Shown here: piece by piece, positions 14,630-24,621 of the stretch
How the letters are laid out: every line of letters begins with the position of its first letter
How positions within the stretch are numbered: the stretch's first letter is position 1
NCBI RefSeq assembly: GCF_900107815.1
Contig: NZ_FNRK01000010.1
Location: forward strand, 1 to 64,000
Direction: 5' to 3'
DNA: 64,000 nt
Source of the DNA: Eubacterium aggregans
Lineage (GTDB): Bacteria; Bacillota; Clostridia; Eubacteriales; Eubacteriaceae
Position numbers and translations under genes: made by a program
Notes under the pieces: model-generated
What the model saw: the letters and a program-made list of their open reading frames with translations, nothing else
Database searches by the model: none
What the model was told of the DNA's origin: nothing

Positions 14630-16309
14630 ATGAACAGAACGCGAATGATTCATGGGGCAAAACATGAGATACCCGCAGATTTGGTCATTAAAAATGGCCG
14701 AATTGTCAATGTGTTTACCAAAGAAGTTCTAGAGGGTGATGTGGCTATTGTGGATGGGAGCATCGTCGGCATTGGAACCTATGAAGGCCTTAAAACTATT
14801 GATGCCAAAGGACAATACCTGATTCCAGGGCTTATCAATGCCCATGTCCATATCGAATCGAGCATGATGACCCCCTCGGGTTATGCGGGTTTGATTGCAC
14901 CCCGGGGAACAACAACCATCATTGCAGACCCTCATGAAATCGTCAATGTTGCAGGGGAAACAGGGCTGTCTTTCATGCTGGAGGACAGTGCAAATTTAGC
15001 GGTGGATATGTTTTTCATGATCCCCTCCTCGGTACCGGCTACAGCCCAGGAAACCAACGGTGCTGGTGAATTTTCGGCAAAGGATATGTCCCCCTTCCTG
15101 GACCATTCCCGGATTCTTGGCCTTGGCGAGGTGATGTGCATCGATGATGTCCTCCAGGCGAAGGCGCATATCCTCGATAAAATCCAAAGCTGTGAGGGAC
15201 GGGTGATCGACGGCCATGCCCCGGGTTTATCCGGTGCTGCCCTCCAGGCTTATCGGGCCGCTGGGATTGAAACGGACCATGAAGCGGTAAATGGTGAGGA
15301 AGCTGTGGAACGCCTGCGGGCAGGCTTTTATCTACAGGTTCGGGAGGGATCAGCGGCCCATGATTTGGTGCCAATCCTAGAAGCCGTGAAAGGTCAGAAC
15401 CTTCCGACAGAGCGTATCCTTCTGTGTACTGATGACCGCCATAGCAGTGATATTCGGACTCAGGGTGATATGGATCATTGCGTCCGTTTGGCCATGGCAG
15501 TAGGCTACGATGCCATCACGGCAATCCAGATGGCCACTATTAATACCGCCCAGGCCTATGGATTAAGACGGCATGGCGCCATTGCACCAGGCTATCAGGC
15601 CGATATTCTTTTCTGTGACGACTTAGCATCATTCCACATCACGGCGGTGTATAAAAAAGGAAAGAACATCCAGCCCCTTTTATCGGAAACCAAGATTTTG
15701 GCGGCTTGTCCAACCTTGTTAAATAGTGTTGTGCTGGATGGGATTAAGCCTTCCGATTTTGCCTTCCCTGTGGAAGCTGGTAAAGAAAGTCTTGGCATTG
15801 AGATCATCCCGGGAGATATTCGGACCCTTGCCTTTGAAGCCGAATTGCCGGAGGAAGACGGCCTTTTCAAAGCCTCTAAGCTTTACTCCAAGCTGGCGGT
15901 CATTGAGCGTTATGGCAAAAATGGCAATCGAGCGGTTGCACCCATTAAGGGCTATGGTATAGAGGGGGGCGCTGTGGCCATGACCATCGCCCACGATTCC
16001 CATAATATCATTGTCTGTGGTGATAACGATGGGGATATGGCTGTGGCCGTGGAAAAGATCCATGAGATCCAAGGGGGAATTGTAGTGGTATCGAAAGGCA
16101 CGGTGTTGGGCAGCCTGGCCCTTCCCGTAGGGGGCCTGATGTCCACCGCCTCCTGGCCTGAAATGGAGGAGGCGCTGACAGAGCTCCTGATGTTAGCCCA
16201 TGATCTGGGGGTACCGGAGACCATTGATCCCTTCATCACCCTGAGCTTTATGGCGCTTCCGGTTATTCCGGAAATCCGCCTGACGGATCAGGGATTGGTG
16301 AGGGTTTAG
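14630..16309 (+). CDS. ade: Adenine deaminase
   Basis: Converts adenine to hypoxanthine and ammonia in purine salvage. 559 residues, amidohydrolase superfamily. The metal-binding AHVHIESS has His72 and His74; DGHAPGL and CTDDRHSSD follow further along. The C-terminal half has the AdeC-type GGIVVVSKG and GVPETIDPFITLSFM segments. It has a GGGAGG ribosome site, lies 41 bases after ligA, and may be read with that run. This is the Ade/AdeC amidohydrolase type, not the eukaryotic-like adenosine deaminase type. Confidence 0.96.
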   Translation: MNRTRMIHGAKHEIPADLVIKNGRIVNVFTKEVLEGDVAIVDGSIVGIGTYEGLKTIDAKGQYLIPGLINAHVHIESSMMTPSGYAGLIAPRGTTTIIADPHEIVNVAGETGLSFMLEDSANLAVDMFFMIPSSVPATAQETNGAGEFSAKDMSPFLDHSRILGLGEVMCIDDVLQAKAHILDKIQSCEGRVIDGHAPGLSGAALQAYRAAGIETDHEAVNGEEAVERLRAGFYLQVREGSAAHDLVPILEAVKGQNLPTERILLCTDDRHSSDIRTQGDMDHCVRLAMAVGYDAITAIQMATINTAQAYGLRRHGAIAPGYQADILFCDDLASFHITAVYKKGKNIQPLLSETKILAACPTLLNSVVLDGIKPSDFAFPVEAGKESLGIEIIPGDIRTLAFEAELPEEDGLFKASKLYSKLAVIERYGKNGNRAVAPIKGYGIEGGAVAMTIAHDSHNIIVCGDNDGDMAVAVEKIHEIQGGIVVVSKGTVLGSLALPVGGLMSTASWPEMEEALTELLMLAHDLGVPETIDPFITLSFMALPVIPEIRLTDQGLVRV

Positions 16310-16333
16310 GGATAAATTGTCCCATGAATTGCT

Positions 16334-16371
16334 GGATTGTAATTTACATTACAATCCCTTTCCATTATAAT
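16334..16371 (+). promoter_or_regulatory. Promoter of gatCAB overlapped by a perfect inverted repeat
   Basis: TTTACA (16343-16348), 17-base spacer, TATAAT (16366-16371). The -35 is centred in the inverted repeat GGATTGTAAT-TTAC-ATTACAATCC (16334-16357), so a repressor bound there would block polymerase. It could instead be a weak terminator of ade, but no U-run follows. Confidence 0.6.
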
Positions 16372-16431
16372 AAAAGAATCAACGATAAAATCATAACATA
16401 AATGTAATTTTTTCAGGATTGGAGATAGAGT

Positions 16432-16719
16432 ATGAGTATTTCGAGAGAAGAAGTCACCTATGTGGCTGACCTCGCGCGGATTGAGTTTGATGGAACGGAA
16501 ACTGATCGCCTGGCCGATGAGCTGGGTGCCATCCTCAATTATATGGAAACATTAGATCAATTGGATACATCCGGAGTAAAACCCACGGAGCATATCCTCC
16601 CGGTACAGAATGTATTTCGCAAGGATGAGGTTAAACCCTCCCTCCCCATTGAAGAGGTCCTTGCCAATGCACCAGTAGTTGAAGCGGGATGCTTCAAGGT
16701 CCCCCGGGTTGTGGAATAG
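16432..16719 (+). CDS. gatC: Asp-tRNA(Asn)/Glu-tRNA(Gln) amidotransferase subunit C
   Basis: Small stabilising subunit of the GatCAB complex, which amidates misacylated Glu-tRNA-Gln and Asp-tRNA-Asn. 95 residues, with the typical VADLARIEF start, MVETL-like MET LDQLDTSGV middle and FKVPRVVE end. First gene of gatCAB, with GGAGATAGAGT before ATG; gatA follows 9 bases later. Confidence 0.95.
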   Translation: MSISREEVTYVADLARIEFDGTETDRLADELGAILNYMETLDQLDTSGVKPTEHILPVQNVFRKDEVKPSLPIEEVLANAPVVEAGCFKVPRVVE

Positions 16720-16728
16720 GAGGGGATT

Positions 16729-18177
16729 ATGGAACTGACACATTTAACGATACATGAAACAAAGGATGCCATTGCAAAAGGGGACACCACCGCTTTTGAG
16801 GTGACCAAGGCTTATGCCAAGCGGATCAATTCGGTGGAAAAGAAAGTAGATGCTTTCCTTCAGATCAATACAGAGGCAGCTTTGGAACAGGCGAAAGCCA
16901 TGGATACCACTGATGGTCCCCTGGCTGGAATCCCATATGCCCTGAAGGATAATCTATGTACACGGGGAATCCGGACCACCTGTGCGTCTAAAATTCTCGA
17001 TAACTTTGTACCACCTTACAATGCAGATGTGTACGATCGCCTGCAGGCCCAGGGTGGCATTTTGTTGGGGAAGGTCAATATGGATGAATTTGCCATGGGC
17101 TCCTCCACGGAGAACTCGGCCTATCAGCAGACTAAAAATCCATGGGACTTAAGCAAGGTCCCCGGTGGTTCCAGTGGCGGCTCAGCTGTTTCAGTGGCCG
17201 CTGATATGGCATGCTACGCCCTAGGTTCGGATACGGGCGGTTCCATCCGTCAGCCAGCCTCCCATTGTGGTGTGGTTGGTATGAAGCCAACCTACGGACT
17301 GGTTTCCCGTTATGGCCTGGTGGCCTATGCTTCCTCCCTGGACCAGATTGGTCCGGTGACTAAGGATGTGGAGGATGCCGCCATTGTCTTAAATGCCATT
17401 GCCGGCCATGATGCCAAGGATAGTACCTCCCTTACCGTTCCCCAGGTGGATTACACCCTGGGTCTGAAGGATGGCGTAAAGGGTATGAAAATCGGCGTGG
17501 CACCTGCTTTTGCTGGTGAAGGAATCCAACCCGAGGTCCAGGCCGCCATGGACGATGCTCTAAACGCCTTAAAGGATGCCGGCGCTGAAATTGTCAATGT
17601 CGAGTTTTCCCTTTTGGATTATGCCTTAGCCGCTTACTACGTTATTGCCTCTGCTGAAGCCAGCTCAAACCTGGCCCGTTACGACGGCATTCGCTATGGT
17701 GTCCGCGCGGAAGAGTATGAAGGCTTAGTGGATATGTACCGGAAAACCCGGACCCAGGGATTTGGGGACGAGGTCAAACGGCGGATTATGCTGGGAACCT
17801 ATGCCCTAAGCTCCGGATATTACGATGCCTATTACAAGAAAGCCATGCAGGTACGGACCTTGGTCATGGAAGAATACGCCACGGTGTTTAAATCCTGTGA
17901 TGTCATGCTGACACCTACCAGTGCGAGCACCGCCTTTGGCCTGGGTGAAAAAATAGGGAATCCCCTGGATATGTATTTGTCCGATTTATTTACGGTTCCT
18001 GTGAATATTGCCGGGATTCCTGGAATCTCGGTTCCTGTGGCCCTGGACCAGAGTGGTATGCCCATTGGGGCACAGCTTATTGGCCCGGTACTCAGTGAAA
18101 GCCGCCTGCTTCAGGCCGCCTATGCCTTAGAGCAGCAGGTCAGCTTCAGAAGCCAGCACGCACCACAATTCAAATAG
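16729..18177 (+). CDS. gatA: Asp-tRNA(Asn)/Glu-tRNA(Gln) amidotransferase subunit A
   Basis: Amidase subunit that releases ammonia from glutamine. 482 residues. The amidase signature triad is visible: Lys73 in PYALKDN, Ser148 in PGGSSGGS and Ser172 in [11 protein letters not shown]. Ribosome site GGAGGGG lies just upstream. Middle gene of gatCAB. Confidence 0.98.
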   Translation: MELTHLTIHETKDAIAKGDTTAFEVTKAYAKRINSVEKKVDAFLQINTEAALEQAKAMDTTDGPLAGIPYALKDNLCTRGIRTTCASKILDNFVPPYNADVYDRLQAQGGILLGKVNMDEFAMGSSTENSAYQQTKNPWDLSKVPGGSSGGSAVSVAADMACYALGSDTGGSIRQPASHCGVVGMKPTYGLVSRYGLVAYASSLDQIGPVTKDVEDAAIVLNAIAGHDAKDSTSLTVPQVDYTLGLKDGVKGMKIGVAPAFAGEGIQPEVQAAMDDALNALKDAGAEIVNVEFSLLDYALAAYYVIASAEASSNLARYDGIRYGVRAEEYEGLVDMYRKTRTQGFGDEVKRRIMLGTYALSSGYYDAYYKKAMQVRTLVMEEYATVFKSCDVMLTPTSASTAFGLGEKIGNPLDMYLSDLFTVPVNIAGIPGISVPVALDQSGMPIGAQLIGPVLSESRLLQAAYALEQQVSFRSQHAPQFK

Positions 18178-18188
18178 GAGGAGGAAGA

Positions 18189-19628
18189 ATGGAATACGAT
18201 ATCGTCATCGGGATGGAAATCCATGCCGAGCTTGCTACAAAATCTAAAATTTTCTGCTCCTGTTCCACAGAATTTGGAGCGGATGAAAACACCCATGCTT
18301 GTCCAGTGTGTTTGGGGATGCCGGGGGTCCTGCCCGTCCTGAACGAGCAGGTGGTGGAATTTGCCACAAAGGCAGGGTTAGCCTTGAATTGCCATATTGC
18401 CAATTTCAGCAAAATGGATCGTAAGAACTATTTTTACCCTGACCTGCCCAAGGCCTACCAGACCTCCCAATTCGACTTGCCCATCTGTACCGGTGGGACG
18501 GTGGAAATCGAGGTCAATGGGGAAACCAAGCCCATCGGCATCACACGGATTCACATTGAAGAGGATGCTGGAAAGCTGCTCCACGAATCGGCAGATGGCA
18601 CCCTGGTGGATGTCAACCGATGTGGCGTACCCCTTATTGAAATTGTCACCGAGCCCGATATTCGCGGGGCGGAAGAGGCCCGGGTCTTTGCGGAAAAGGT
18701 TCGAAATATCTTAGAATACGTTGGGGTTTCTGACTGTAAGATGCAGGAAGGCTCCATCCGTTTTGATGTCAATCTTTCCATTAAGGAAAAGGGGACCGAG
18801 GTACTGGGCACCCGGACAGAGATGAAAAACCTTAACTCCTTCCGGGCATTGCAGCGGGCGGTACAATATGAAAGCAAAAGACAGATCATCGAGCTCAAAA
18901 AGGGACACCGCATCATCCAGGAAACCCGTAAATGGGATGATGCCAAAGGGGCGAGTGCCTCCATGCGTTCCAAGGAGGAAGCCCAGGATTATCGTTATTT
19001 CCCAGAGCCGGATCTGGTTCCCATTGTCATTTCGGACGAACAGATCGAACGGACAAAATCGGAGCTGCCGGAGCTTCCGGAAGCCAAGCGCAACCGTTAT
19101 GTGTCGGAATTAGGCCTGCCAGAATACGATGCCGCTGTTTTGACCACCTCTAAATTCACCTCTAAATATTTTGAAGATACCGTTGCCCTCTTCAATGAGC
19201 CGAAGTTGATCTCCAACTGGCTGATGGTGGATATTCCAGCCCTTCTGAAGGAAAATGAATTAACCATGGAAACCATCTCCTTCAGTCCTGAAAAATTAGC
19301 AGAGCTATTGACTCTGATTAAAGAGGGAACCATCAGCGGTAAAATTGGTAAAAGTGTCCTGGAAGAAATGTTTAAAACCAGCGCATCACCTAAAGAGATT
19401 GTTGAAAAGAATAACTGGGGACAGATGAGCGATACCAGTGAGCTTCAAGGGATTATTGAGAAAATCGTCGAAGAAAATCCCAAATCTTTGGAGGATATTG
19501 CTGCCGGGAATAAAAAGGCCTATGGCTTCTTAACCGGACAGGTTATGAAAGCCACCAAGGGACAGGCCAATCCCCAGGTTGCCAACGGGATTATCCGTCA
19601 GGTGGTCGAAGGGAAGCTCAATGGATAA
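18189..19628 (+). CDS. gatB: Asp-tRNA(Asn)/Glu-tRNA(Gln) amidotransferase subunit B
   Basis: tRNA-binding kinase/transamidase subunit that activates the misacylated tRNA and accepts ammonia from GatA. 479 residues, with an N-terminal GatB catalytic domain ([38 protein letters not shown]) and a C-terminal tRNA-binding tail of the YqeY type (about 330-479). Start follows AGGAGGAAGA. The stop overlaps the rph start codon by a few bases. Confidence 0.98.
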   Translation: MEYDIVIGMEIHAELATKSKIFCSCSTEFGADENTHACPVCLGMPGVLPVLNEQVVEFATKAGLALNCHIANFSKMDRKNYFYPDLPKAYQTSQFDLPICTGGTVEIEVNGETKPIGITRIHIEEDAGKLLHESADGTLVDVNRCGVPLIEIVTEPDIRGAEEARVFAEKVRNILEYVGVSDCKMQEGSIRFDVNLSIKEKGTEVLGTRTEMKNLNSFRALQRAVQYESKRQIIELKKGHRIIQETRKWDDAKGASASMRSKEEAQDYRYFPEPDLVPIVISDEQIERTKSELPELPEAKRNRYVSELGLPEYDAAVLTTSKFTSKYFEDTVALFNEPKLISNWLMVDIPALLKENELTMETISFSPEKLAELLTLIKEGTISGKIGKSVLEEMFKTSASPKEIVEKNNWGQMSDTSELQGIIEKIVEENPKSLEDIAAGNKKAYGFLTGQVMKATKGQANPQVANGIIRQVVEGKLNG

Positions 19629-20361
19629 GCCTGGCATTGAACGTATTGACGGGCGGCTTTACAATGAAGGCCGCCCTGTAAAGGTCACCCGGCATTTCAC
19701 CAAGCACGCCCATGGCTCTGTGTTAATGGAGGTGGGTGAGACCAAGGTGATCTGCACCGCAATGGTCGAGGAAAAGGTTCCTTCCTTTATGCGGGGAGAG
19801 GGCCGGGGCTGGGTCACCGCAGAATATGAGATGCTCCCAAGCTCTACCGGCTCCCGGAAAAGCCGGGACCGGAACCGGGGGAAGGTGGATGGCCGCACTG
19901 TGGAAATCCAGCGTTTAATCGGCCGAAGCCTACGGTCAATTGTCGACTTAAAGGCCTTGGGGGAACGGACCATTTGGATTGACTGTGATGTTATCCAGGC
20001 CGATGGTGGTACACGGACCACTTCAATCACTGGGGCATTTATCGCCCTGTACGATGCGCTGCTCAATCTCAAGGACCAGGGAATGATTACAATCATGCCC
20101 CTTACTGGCTTTGTCGCGGCGACCAGTGTCGGTATTTGGCAGGACCATCCCATACTTGATTTATGCTACCATGAGGATTCAGCAGCAGCAGTAGACATGA
20201 ACGTCGTTATGACCAGCTCTGGTGAAATCATTGAAATCCAGGGGACCGGTGAGGATCGTCCTTTTACACGCAGTGAATTTAATGATCTGATGGCCCTGGG
20301 AGAACAGGGAATCCAGGACCTCATCCGTATCCAAAAGAAAGCATTGGAGATAGAAGCATGA
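19621..20361 (+). CDS. rph: Ribonuclease PH
   Basis: Phosphorolytic 3'-5' exoribonuclease that trims tRNA 3' ends. 246 residues. I start at the ATG at 19621, giving [12 protein letters not shown]; an upstream in-frame codon lies inside gatB and adds residues foreign to the family. The [18 protein letters not shown] and [18 protein letters not shown] segments are diagnostic. It overlaps both gatB and rdgB, so translation is coupled along the string. Confidence 0.97.
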   Translation: MDKPGIERIDGRLYNEGRPVKVTRHFTKHAHGSVLMEVGETKVICTAMVEEKVPSFMRGEGRGWVTAEYEMLPSSTGSRKSRDRNRGKVDGRTVEIQRLIGRSLRSIVDLKALGERTIWIDCDVIQADGGTRTTSITGAFIALYDALLNLKDQGMITIMPLTGFVAATSVGIWQDHPILDLCYHEDSAAAVDMNVVMTSSGEIIEIQGTGEDRPFTRSEFNDLMALGEQGIQDLIRIQKKALEIEA

Positions 20362-20954
20362 AAACCATCATATTGGCCACAGGAAATCCCAATAAAGCCA
20401 TTGAGTTAAAGGAAATGCTGGATAACGCCTACGCGGTTAAAACCATGGGCGAGGTGGGCATTGATCTTGATATTATCGAGGACGGGGAGACCTTTGAAGA
20501 TAACGCCCTCATTAAAGTGCGGGCCATTGCACCCTATGTCGGAGATCAGGACATTATTATGGCCGATGATTCCGGACTGTCGGTGGATGCTTTAAAGGGT
20601 GCACCGGGTGTTTATTCTGCCCGTTATGCCGGTGAACATGTCACTTATGCTGATAACAATGCCAAGTTGTTAAAGGAAATGGCCGCTGTACCGGATGGTG
20701 AGCGAGGAGCAGCATTTATTTGCTGTGTTGCACTCATCCTCCCGGGTGGAGAGGAATGGACCGGCCGGGGAACCGTTCGTGGAACCATCGCCCATGGGCT
20801 TCGAGGTGCAGAGGGCTTTGGCTATGACCCCTTATTCATTGAAGAAACCACGGGCCAAAGCTACGCTGAAATGGGTGATGCAGCAAAAAATAAAATCAGC
20901 CATCGTGGCCGGGCCATTGCCCTGGCCAAAGCGAAGCTGGATAGCCTGGCTTAG
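20358..20954 (+). CDS. rdgB: XTP/dITP diphosphatase (RdgB/HAM1 family)
   Basis: Cleans the nucleotide pool by hydrolysing non-canonical purine triphosphates (dITP, XTP) to monophosphates. 198 residues, with [13 protein letters not shown] at the N terminus, the [21 protein letters not shown] segment, and [10 protein letters not shown] plus SHRGRAI at the C terminus. ATGA overlap with rph. rph-rdgB-phosphodiesterase is a common Clostridia arrangement. Confidence 0.97.
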   Translation: MKTIILATGNPNKAIELKEMLDNAYAVKTMGEVGIDLDIIEDGETFEDNALIKVRAIAPYVGDQDIIMADDSGLSVDALKGAPGVYSARYAGEHVTYADNNAKLLKEMAAVPDGERGAAFICCVALILPGGEEWTGRGTVRGTIAHGLRGAEGFGYDPLFIEETTGQSYAEMGDAAKNKISHRGRAIALAKAKLDSLA

Positions 20955-20963
20955 GAGGTGCTC

Positions 20964-21443
20964 ATGCGTATAGGTGTTGTAAGTGACAGTCATGGCAATA
21001 GCCGGACCTTAAAGCAAGCTATCGATGCCATGGGGCCGGTGGCGGTTATTTTCCATCTGGGAGATTATGTATCGGACGGTGAATCCATCAAACGGATGGT
21101 GGATATCCCGGTCATTACCCTGAGGGGAAATATGGATATCGGCTATGAAGAGGGCGAGGATTTTGTGAAAACCCAATTTGGGGGAAAGACAATCATTGCC
21201 TGTCATGGTCATGAATTTGGAGTAAAGGGGTCGTTAAACACCCTCTTTTATAAAGCAAAAAGTGAAGGGGCGGATATTGTTCTCTACGGACACACCCATA
21301 TGCCCCTGGTTGAAAAAGAAGAGGGAATCCTGTTTATGAACCCAGGAGCCCTAACCTATAGCCATCCCGGTGTCGATAAATCCTATGGGGTTCTTACCAT
21401 TGAGGATGATGTGGTGAATGGAGAGATCCATTCCGTTAAATAG
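20964..21443 (+). CDS. YfcE/MJ0936-family metallophosphodiesterase
   Basis: 159-residue calcineurin-like phosphodiesterase. The two-metal motifs are visible: DSHGN (start), HLGDYVSDG, LRGNMD, CHGHEFG and YGHTHMP. I use the ATG at 20964 with AGGAGG at 20953; an in-frame GTG two codons upstream overlaps that ribosome site. It ends the gat-rph-rdgB run. Natural substrate unknown for most members; phosphodiester hydrolysis is expected. Confidence 0.93.
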   Translation: MRIGVVSDSHGNSRTLKQAIDAMGPVAVIFHLGDYVSDGESIKRMVDIPVITLRGNMDIGYEEGEDFVKTQFGGKTIIACHGHEFGVKGSLNTLFYKAKSEGADIVLYGHTHMPLVEKEEGILFMNPGALTYSHPGVDKSYGVLTIEDDVVNGEIHSVK

Positions 21444-21488
21444 GAAAACCATAATTGACGGTTTCATTGTTAATTCGTGATAAAACAA

Positions 21489-21518
21489 TTGACAAAGCGC
21501 CTGAAAAAAGGCTATAGT
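21489..21518 (+). promoter_or_regulatory. Promoter of the corA leader
   Basis: TTGACA (21489-21494), 18-base spacer, TATAGT (21513-21518). Transcription would start near 21525 and leave a leader of about 150 bases before corA. Confidence 0.75.
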
Positions 21519-21540
21519 AGGACTATGATATTAAAAATTG

Positions 21541-21557
21541 CCAAATTGTAGATTTGG
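21541..21557 (+). other. Leader hairpin upstream of the short ORF
   Basis: CCAAAT, loop TGTAG, ATTTGG: a six-base-pair hairpin ending 3 bases before the AGGAGG ribosome site of the leader ORF. It may influence access to that site. Confidence 0.45.
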
Positions 21558-21574
21558 ACGAGGAGGTTGGATTA

Positions 21575-21640
21575 ATGGACGCGGACCCTGGAGAGAAAAG
21601 CACAAAAATGAACACAAAATATAAATTCAGGCGGTCATAG
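21575..21640 (+). CDS. Leader peptide upstream of corA, mgtL-like layout
   Basis: A 21-codon ORF with an excellent ribosome site (AGGAGG at 21561-21566, 8 bases before ATG). The peptide starts MDADPGE, acidic with a proline, and ends KYKFRRS, strongly basic. The last codons and the TAG stop lie in the 5' arm of the terminator that precedes corA. In enterobacteria the Mg2+ transporter gene mgtA is controlled by MgtL, which begins MEPDP and ends in basic residues; ribosomes translating such acidic/proline starts fall apart at low Mg2+. The arrangement here, in front of a CorA-type Mg2+ channel, suggests an analogous sensor. No homology is claimed; the function is inference. Confidence 0.7.
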   Translation: MDADPGEKSTKMNTKYKFRRS

Positions 21641-21661
21641 TTCAATCTCTGGCCGCCTTTT
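21630..21661 (+). terminator. Attenuator-type terminator in the corA leader
   Basis: Stem GGCGGTCA (21630-21637) / TGGCCGCC (21650-21657), 12-base loop, then TTTT. The 5' arm is codons 19-21 of the leader ORF and the loop holds its stop codon, so ribosome position can decide whether the hairpin forms. Confidence 0.7.
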
Positions 21662-21674
21662 AGAGGAGGTCAGA

Positions 21675-22607
21675 ATGCTAAATATCTACAAAAATATCGG
21701 TGGGCTGATTACAGAGGTGGATACCATTGAAAAGGACACTTGGATCAGTTTGGTGGCACCCACAGAGGAAGAATTACAAATCGTTGGAGAAACCCTCCAC
21801 GTTGATGATGATTTTCTGAAAGCGGCGTTGGATGAAGAGGAAGTATCCCGTGTGGAGCTGGATGATGAAACCGGCCAATCCCTGATAACGGTGGATGTTC
21901 CCCTAGTTGACAAACATGAAGACTTGCTGCTGTACAGCACCCTTCCTGTGGGGATTATAGAAACCCAGGATAACATCATCACCGTTTGCCTGCAAAACAA
22001 TACGGTACTGGATGATTTCGCCAGGGGGCGGGTTAAGCATGTCTTCGTCAATCTGAAAAGTCGATTCATCTTCCAGTTTTTATACCTGGTGGCAACCCGT
22101 TTTTTGATTTATCTGCGGCACATCAACCGTATCAGTAACCGGATTGAAAAAGAATTACACCGGTCCATGAAGAACAAAGAGCTGTTTCAACTTTTGGATT
22201 TGGAAAAGAGCTTGGTGTATTTTTCCACGTCCCTTAAGTCCAATCAGCTGGTGGTGGAAAAGCTCCAGCGTGGTCGGGTGGTTCAGCTTTACGAGGACGA
22301 TCGGGATCTTCTGGATGATGTCCTCATTGAAATGGAACAGGCCATTGAGATGTCCAATATTTATGGCAATATCTTAAGTGGAACCATGGATGCCTTTGCG
22401 TCGATTATCTCCAATAATCTAAATATCGTTATGAAGATTCTAACGGCGATTACGATTTTAATGGCCATCCCCACGATGATTTCCAGTTTTTATGGTATGA
22501 ATGTTACAGGGCTGCCCGTGGCGAGCTTCACCCCCGTCATTATCATGATTTTAGGGGCTACCGCCGTTTGCGCCTTTGTCCTGTACAAATTTAATATGTT
22601 TAATTAA
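21675..22607 (+). CDS. corA: CorA-family divalent cation (Mg2+) channel
   Basis: Pentameric Mg2+/Co2+ channel of the inner membrane. 310 residues. A large cytoplasmic funnel domain is followed by two C-terminal membrane helices, with the signature YGMN (Gly274-Met-Asn276) at the end of TM1 (about 255-272) and TM2 at about 284-304. The ribosome site AGAGGAGG directly follows the attenuator. It stands behind a dedicated promoter and leader, unlike the neighbouring housekeeping run. Zn2+ export (ZntB-like) is a less likely alternative. Confidence 0.95.
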   Translation: MLNIYKNIGGLITEVDTIEKDTWISLVAPTEEELQIVGETLHVDDDFLKAALDEEEVSRVELDDETGQSLITVDVPLVDKHEDLLLYSTLPVGIIETQDNIITVCLQNNTVLDDFARGRVKHVFVNLKSRFIFQFLYLVATRFLIYLRHINRISNRIEKELHRSMKNKELFQLLDLEKSLVYFSTSLKSNQLVVEKLQRGRVVQLYEDDRDLLDDVLIEMEQAIEMSNIYGNILSGTMDAFASIISNNLNIVMKILTAITILMAIPTMISSFYGMNVTGLPVASFTPVIIMILGATAVCAFVLYKFNMFN

Positions 22608-22621
22608 CAAAAAGGATAAAA

Positions 22622-22680
22622 AACGGACCGATGGAAGTGCCGAGACCTTTTCAAAGGGCCTCAGCGCTTCCATCGGTTCG
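22622..22680 (+). other. Long imperfect hairpin between corA and lepA
   Basis: ACCGATGGAAG (22627-22637) pairs with CTTCCATCGGT (22667-22677); an inner stem GAG-CCTTT / AAAGG-CTC continues it. No U-run follows on either strand, so it is not a classical terminator. It may be a processing or stability element in the corA-lepA interval. Confidence 0.45.
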
Positions 22681-22718
22681 CTTCATAATCGTTATAATTT
22701 TGCTTTGGAGGTAAGAAT

Positions 22719-24527
22719 TTGGCATTAACTAAACAAGAACGCACACGGAATTTTTCCATTATTGCGCATATCGACCATGGCAAATCAACTCTGGCAGACC
22801 GTCTCATTGAAAAAACAGGACTACTGAGCAAACGGGATATGTCAGAGCAGATTTTGGATAATATGGATATTGAACGGGAACGGGGAATCACTATCAAGCT
22901 CCAGGCGGTACGTCTGTTGTATAAAGCCCAGGACGGCGAGGAGTACATTTTAAACCTTATTGATACACCGGGCCATGTGGACTTTACCTACGAGGTTTCC
23001 AGGAGTCTGGCGGCCTGTGAAGGAGCGATTTTAGTGGTGGATGGTTCCCAGGGGATCGAGGCCCAAACCATTGCCAATGTTTATTTGGCCCTGGACAACG
23101 ATTTAGAGGTTTTACCGGTTATCAATAAAATCGACTTGGCCAGTGCCCGTCCCGATATGGTTAAGGAAGAAATTGAAAATATCATCGGGCTGGATGCAGA
23201 GAATGCTCCCTTAATCTCAGCCAAGGCCGGCATTGGTATTGAGGATGTGTTAGAGGATATCGTAAGGCATGTACCGGCACCAAAGGGAGACACAGAGGCA
23301 CCCCTCCAGGCCCTCATCTTTGACTCCTATTATGACCAATACCGGGGTGTCATTGCCTCGGTCCGTGTGGTACAGGGGACCATTCGGGCGGGAATGAAAA
23401 TTCACCTCATGGCGGTCGGCAAGGATTTTGAAGTGGACGAAGTGGGCTTTTTTGAAAATGCTCTGATCCCTGGAAAAGAGCTGACCGCTGGAGACGTTGG
23501 CTATGTGAGCGCCGGGGTTAAAAACGTCCGGGACACACGGGTAGGGGATACCATAACCGGAGCGGAGAATCCGGCAGCTTCCCCCTTGCCAGGATATAAA
23601 AAGGTCACCTCCATGGTATTCTGCGGGATTTACCCAGCAGATGGCGCACGATACGAGGATTTAAAGGAAGCGTTAGCCAAGCTGCAGCTCAACGATGCTT
23701 CCTTGCTTTATGAGCCAGAAACCTCTGTAGCTCTGGGCTTTGGATTCCGATGCGGATTTTTAGGACTCCTTCATATGGAAATCATCCAGGAGCGGCTGGA
23801 GCGGGAGTTCAATCTGGATTTAGTCACTACAGCCCCCAGTGTTATTTATAAGATTATAAAGAACGATGGAACGGAAATGTGGGTTGATAACCCCACGAAT
23901 CTGCCGGATCCCACGGAAATCGATGTGATGGAGGAGCCCATCGTCGATGCGAATATCATGGTGCCCTCAGAATACTTAGGCTCTGTGATGGAGCTCTGCC
24001 AGGAGCGCCGAGGCATTTACATGAACATGGATTATATTGAGGAGAATCGGGTGAATCTTCATTATGAGCTGCCCCTCAATGAGATTATCTATGATTTCTT
24101 TGATGCCTTAAAATCCCGGACCCGGGGCTACGCATCCTTGGATTATGAAATTAAAGAATATCGCCCCTCGGACTTGGTGAAAATGGATATTCTCTTAAAC
24201 AGTGAAATGGTGGATGCTCTTTCCTTTATCCTTCATCGGGATAAGGCCGCAGCCCGGGGCCGGGCCATTGCTAAAAAGCTAAAGGAAAGCATCCCCAGAC
24301 AGATGTTCGAAATCCCTATCCAGGCCGCCATCGGTTCAAAAATCATTGCCAGACAAACCCTATCTGCCCTCAGAAAGGACGTTTTAGCCAAGTGCTATGG
24401 GGGGGATATCTCTAGAAAGCGCAAGCTCCTTGAAAAGCAGAAGGAAGGGAAGAAACGGATGCGCCAGGTTGGTAATGTGGAGGTCCCCCAGGAGGCCTTT
24501 ATGGCAGTGCTTAAGCTGGATAGCTAA
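22719..24527 (+). CDS. lepA: Elongation factor 4 (LepA)
   Basis: Ribosome-associated GTPase acting in translation initiation/back-translocation. 602 residues, standard. G1 [10 protein letters not shown]2 RGITIK, G3 DTPGHVDF and G4 NKIDL are visible. The C-terminal LepA-specific domain contains [13 protein letters not shown] and ends [21 protein letters not shown]. Start codon is TTG at 22719, after GGAGG with good spacing; no ATG fits the conserved N terminus. Confidence 0.98.
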   Translation: MALTKQERTRNFSIIAHIDHGKSTLADRLIEKTGLLSKRDMSEQILDNMDIERERGITIKLQAVRLLYKAQDGEEYILNLIDTPGHVDFTYEVSRSLAACEGAILVVDGSQGIEAQTIANVYLALDNDLEVLPVINKIDLASARPDMVKEEIENIIGLDAENAPLISAKAGIGIEDVLEDIVRHVPAPKGDTEAPLQALIFDSYYDQYRGVIASVRVVQGTIRAGMKIHLMAVGKDFEVDEVGFFENALIPGKELTAGDVGYVSAGVKNVRDTRVGDTITGAENPAASPLPGYKKVTSMVFCGIYPADGARYEDLKEALAKLQLNDASLLYEPETSVALGFGFRCGFLGLLHMEIIQERLEREFNLDLVTTAPSVIYKIIKNDGTEMWVDNPTNLPDPTEIDVMEEPIVDANIMVPSEYLGSVMELCQERRGIYMNMDYIEENRVNLHYELPLNEIIYDFFDALKSRTRGYASLDYEIKEYRPSDLVKMDILLNSEMVDALSFILHRDKAAARGRAIAKKLKESIPRQMFEIPIQAAIGSKIIARQTLSALRKDVLAKCYGGDISRKRKLLEKQKEGKKRMRQVGNVEVPQEAFMAVLKLDS

Positions 24528-24621
24528 ACTGCGGACTCTACGCTGCGTGGGTTGCAGGATGAAAGGTCTAAGGTTATCCTTTTAGTATCAAAAGAAATGT
24601 ACCAATGAAGGGAGATAACCA

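Noticed and set aside
21541-21674. Known Mg2+ riboswitch classes (M-box, yybP-ykoY) in the corA leader
   Set aside because: None of their conserved sequence blocks could be found in the roughly 150-base leader; the short ORF plus terminator explains the region better.
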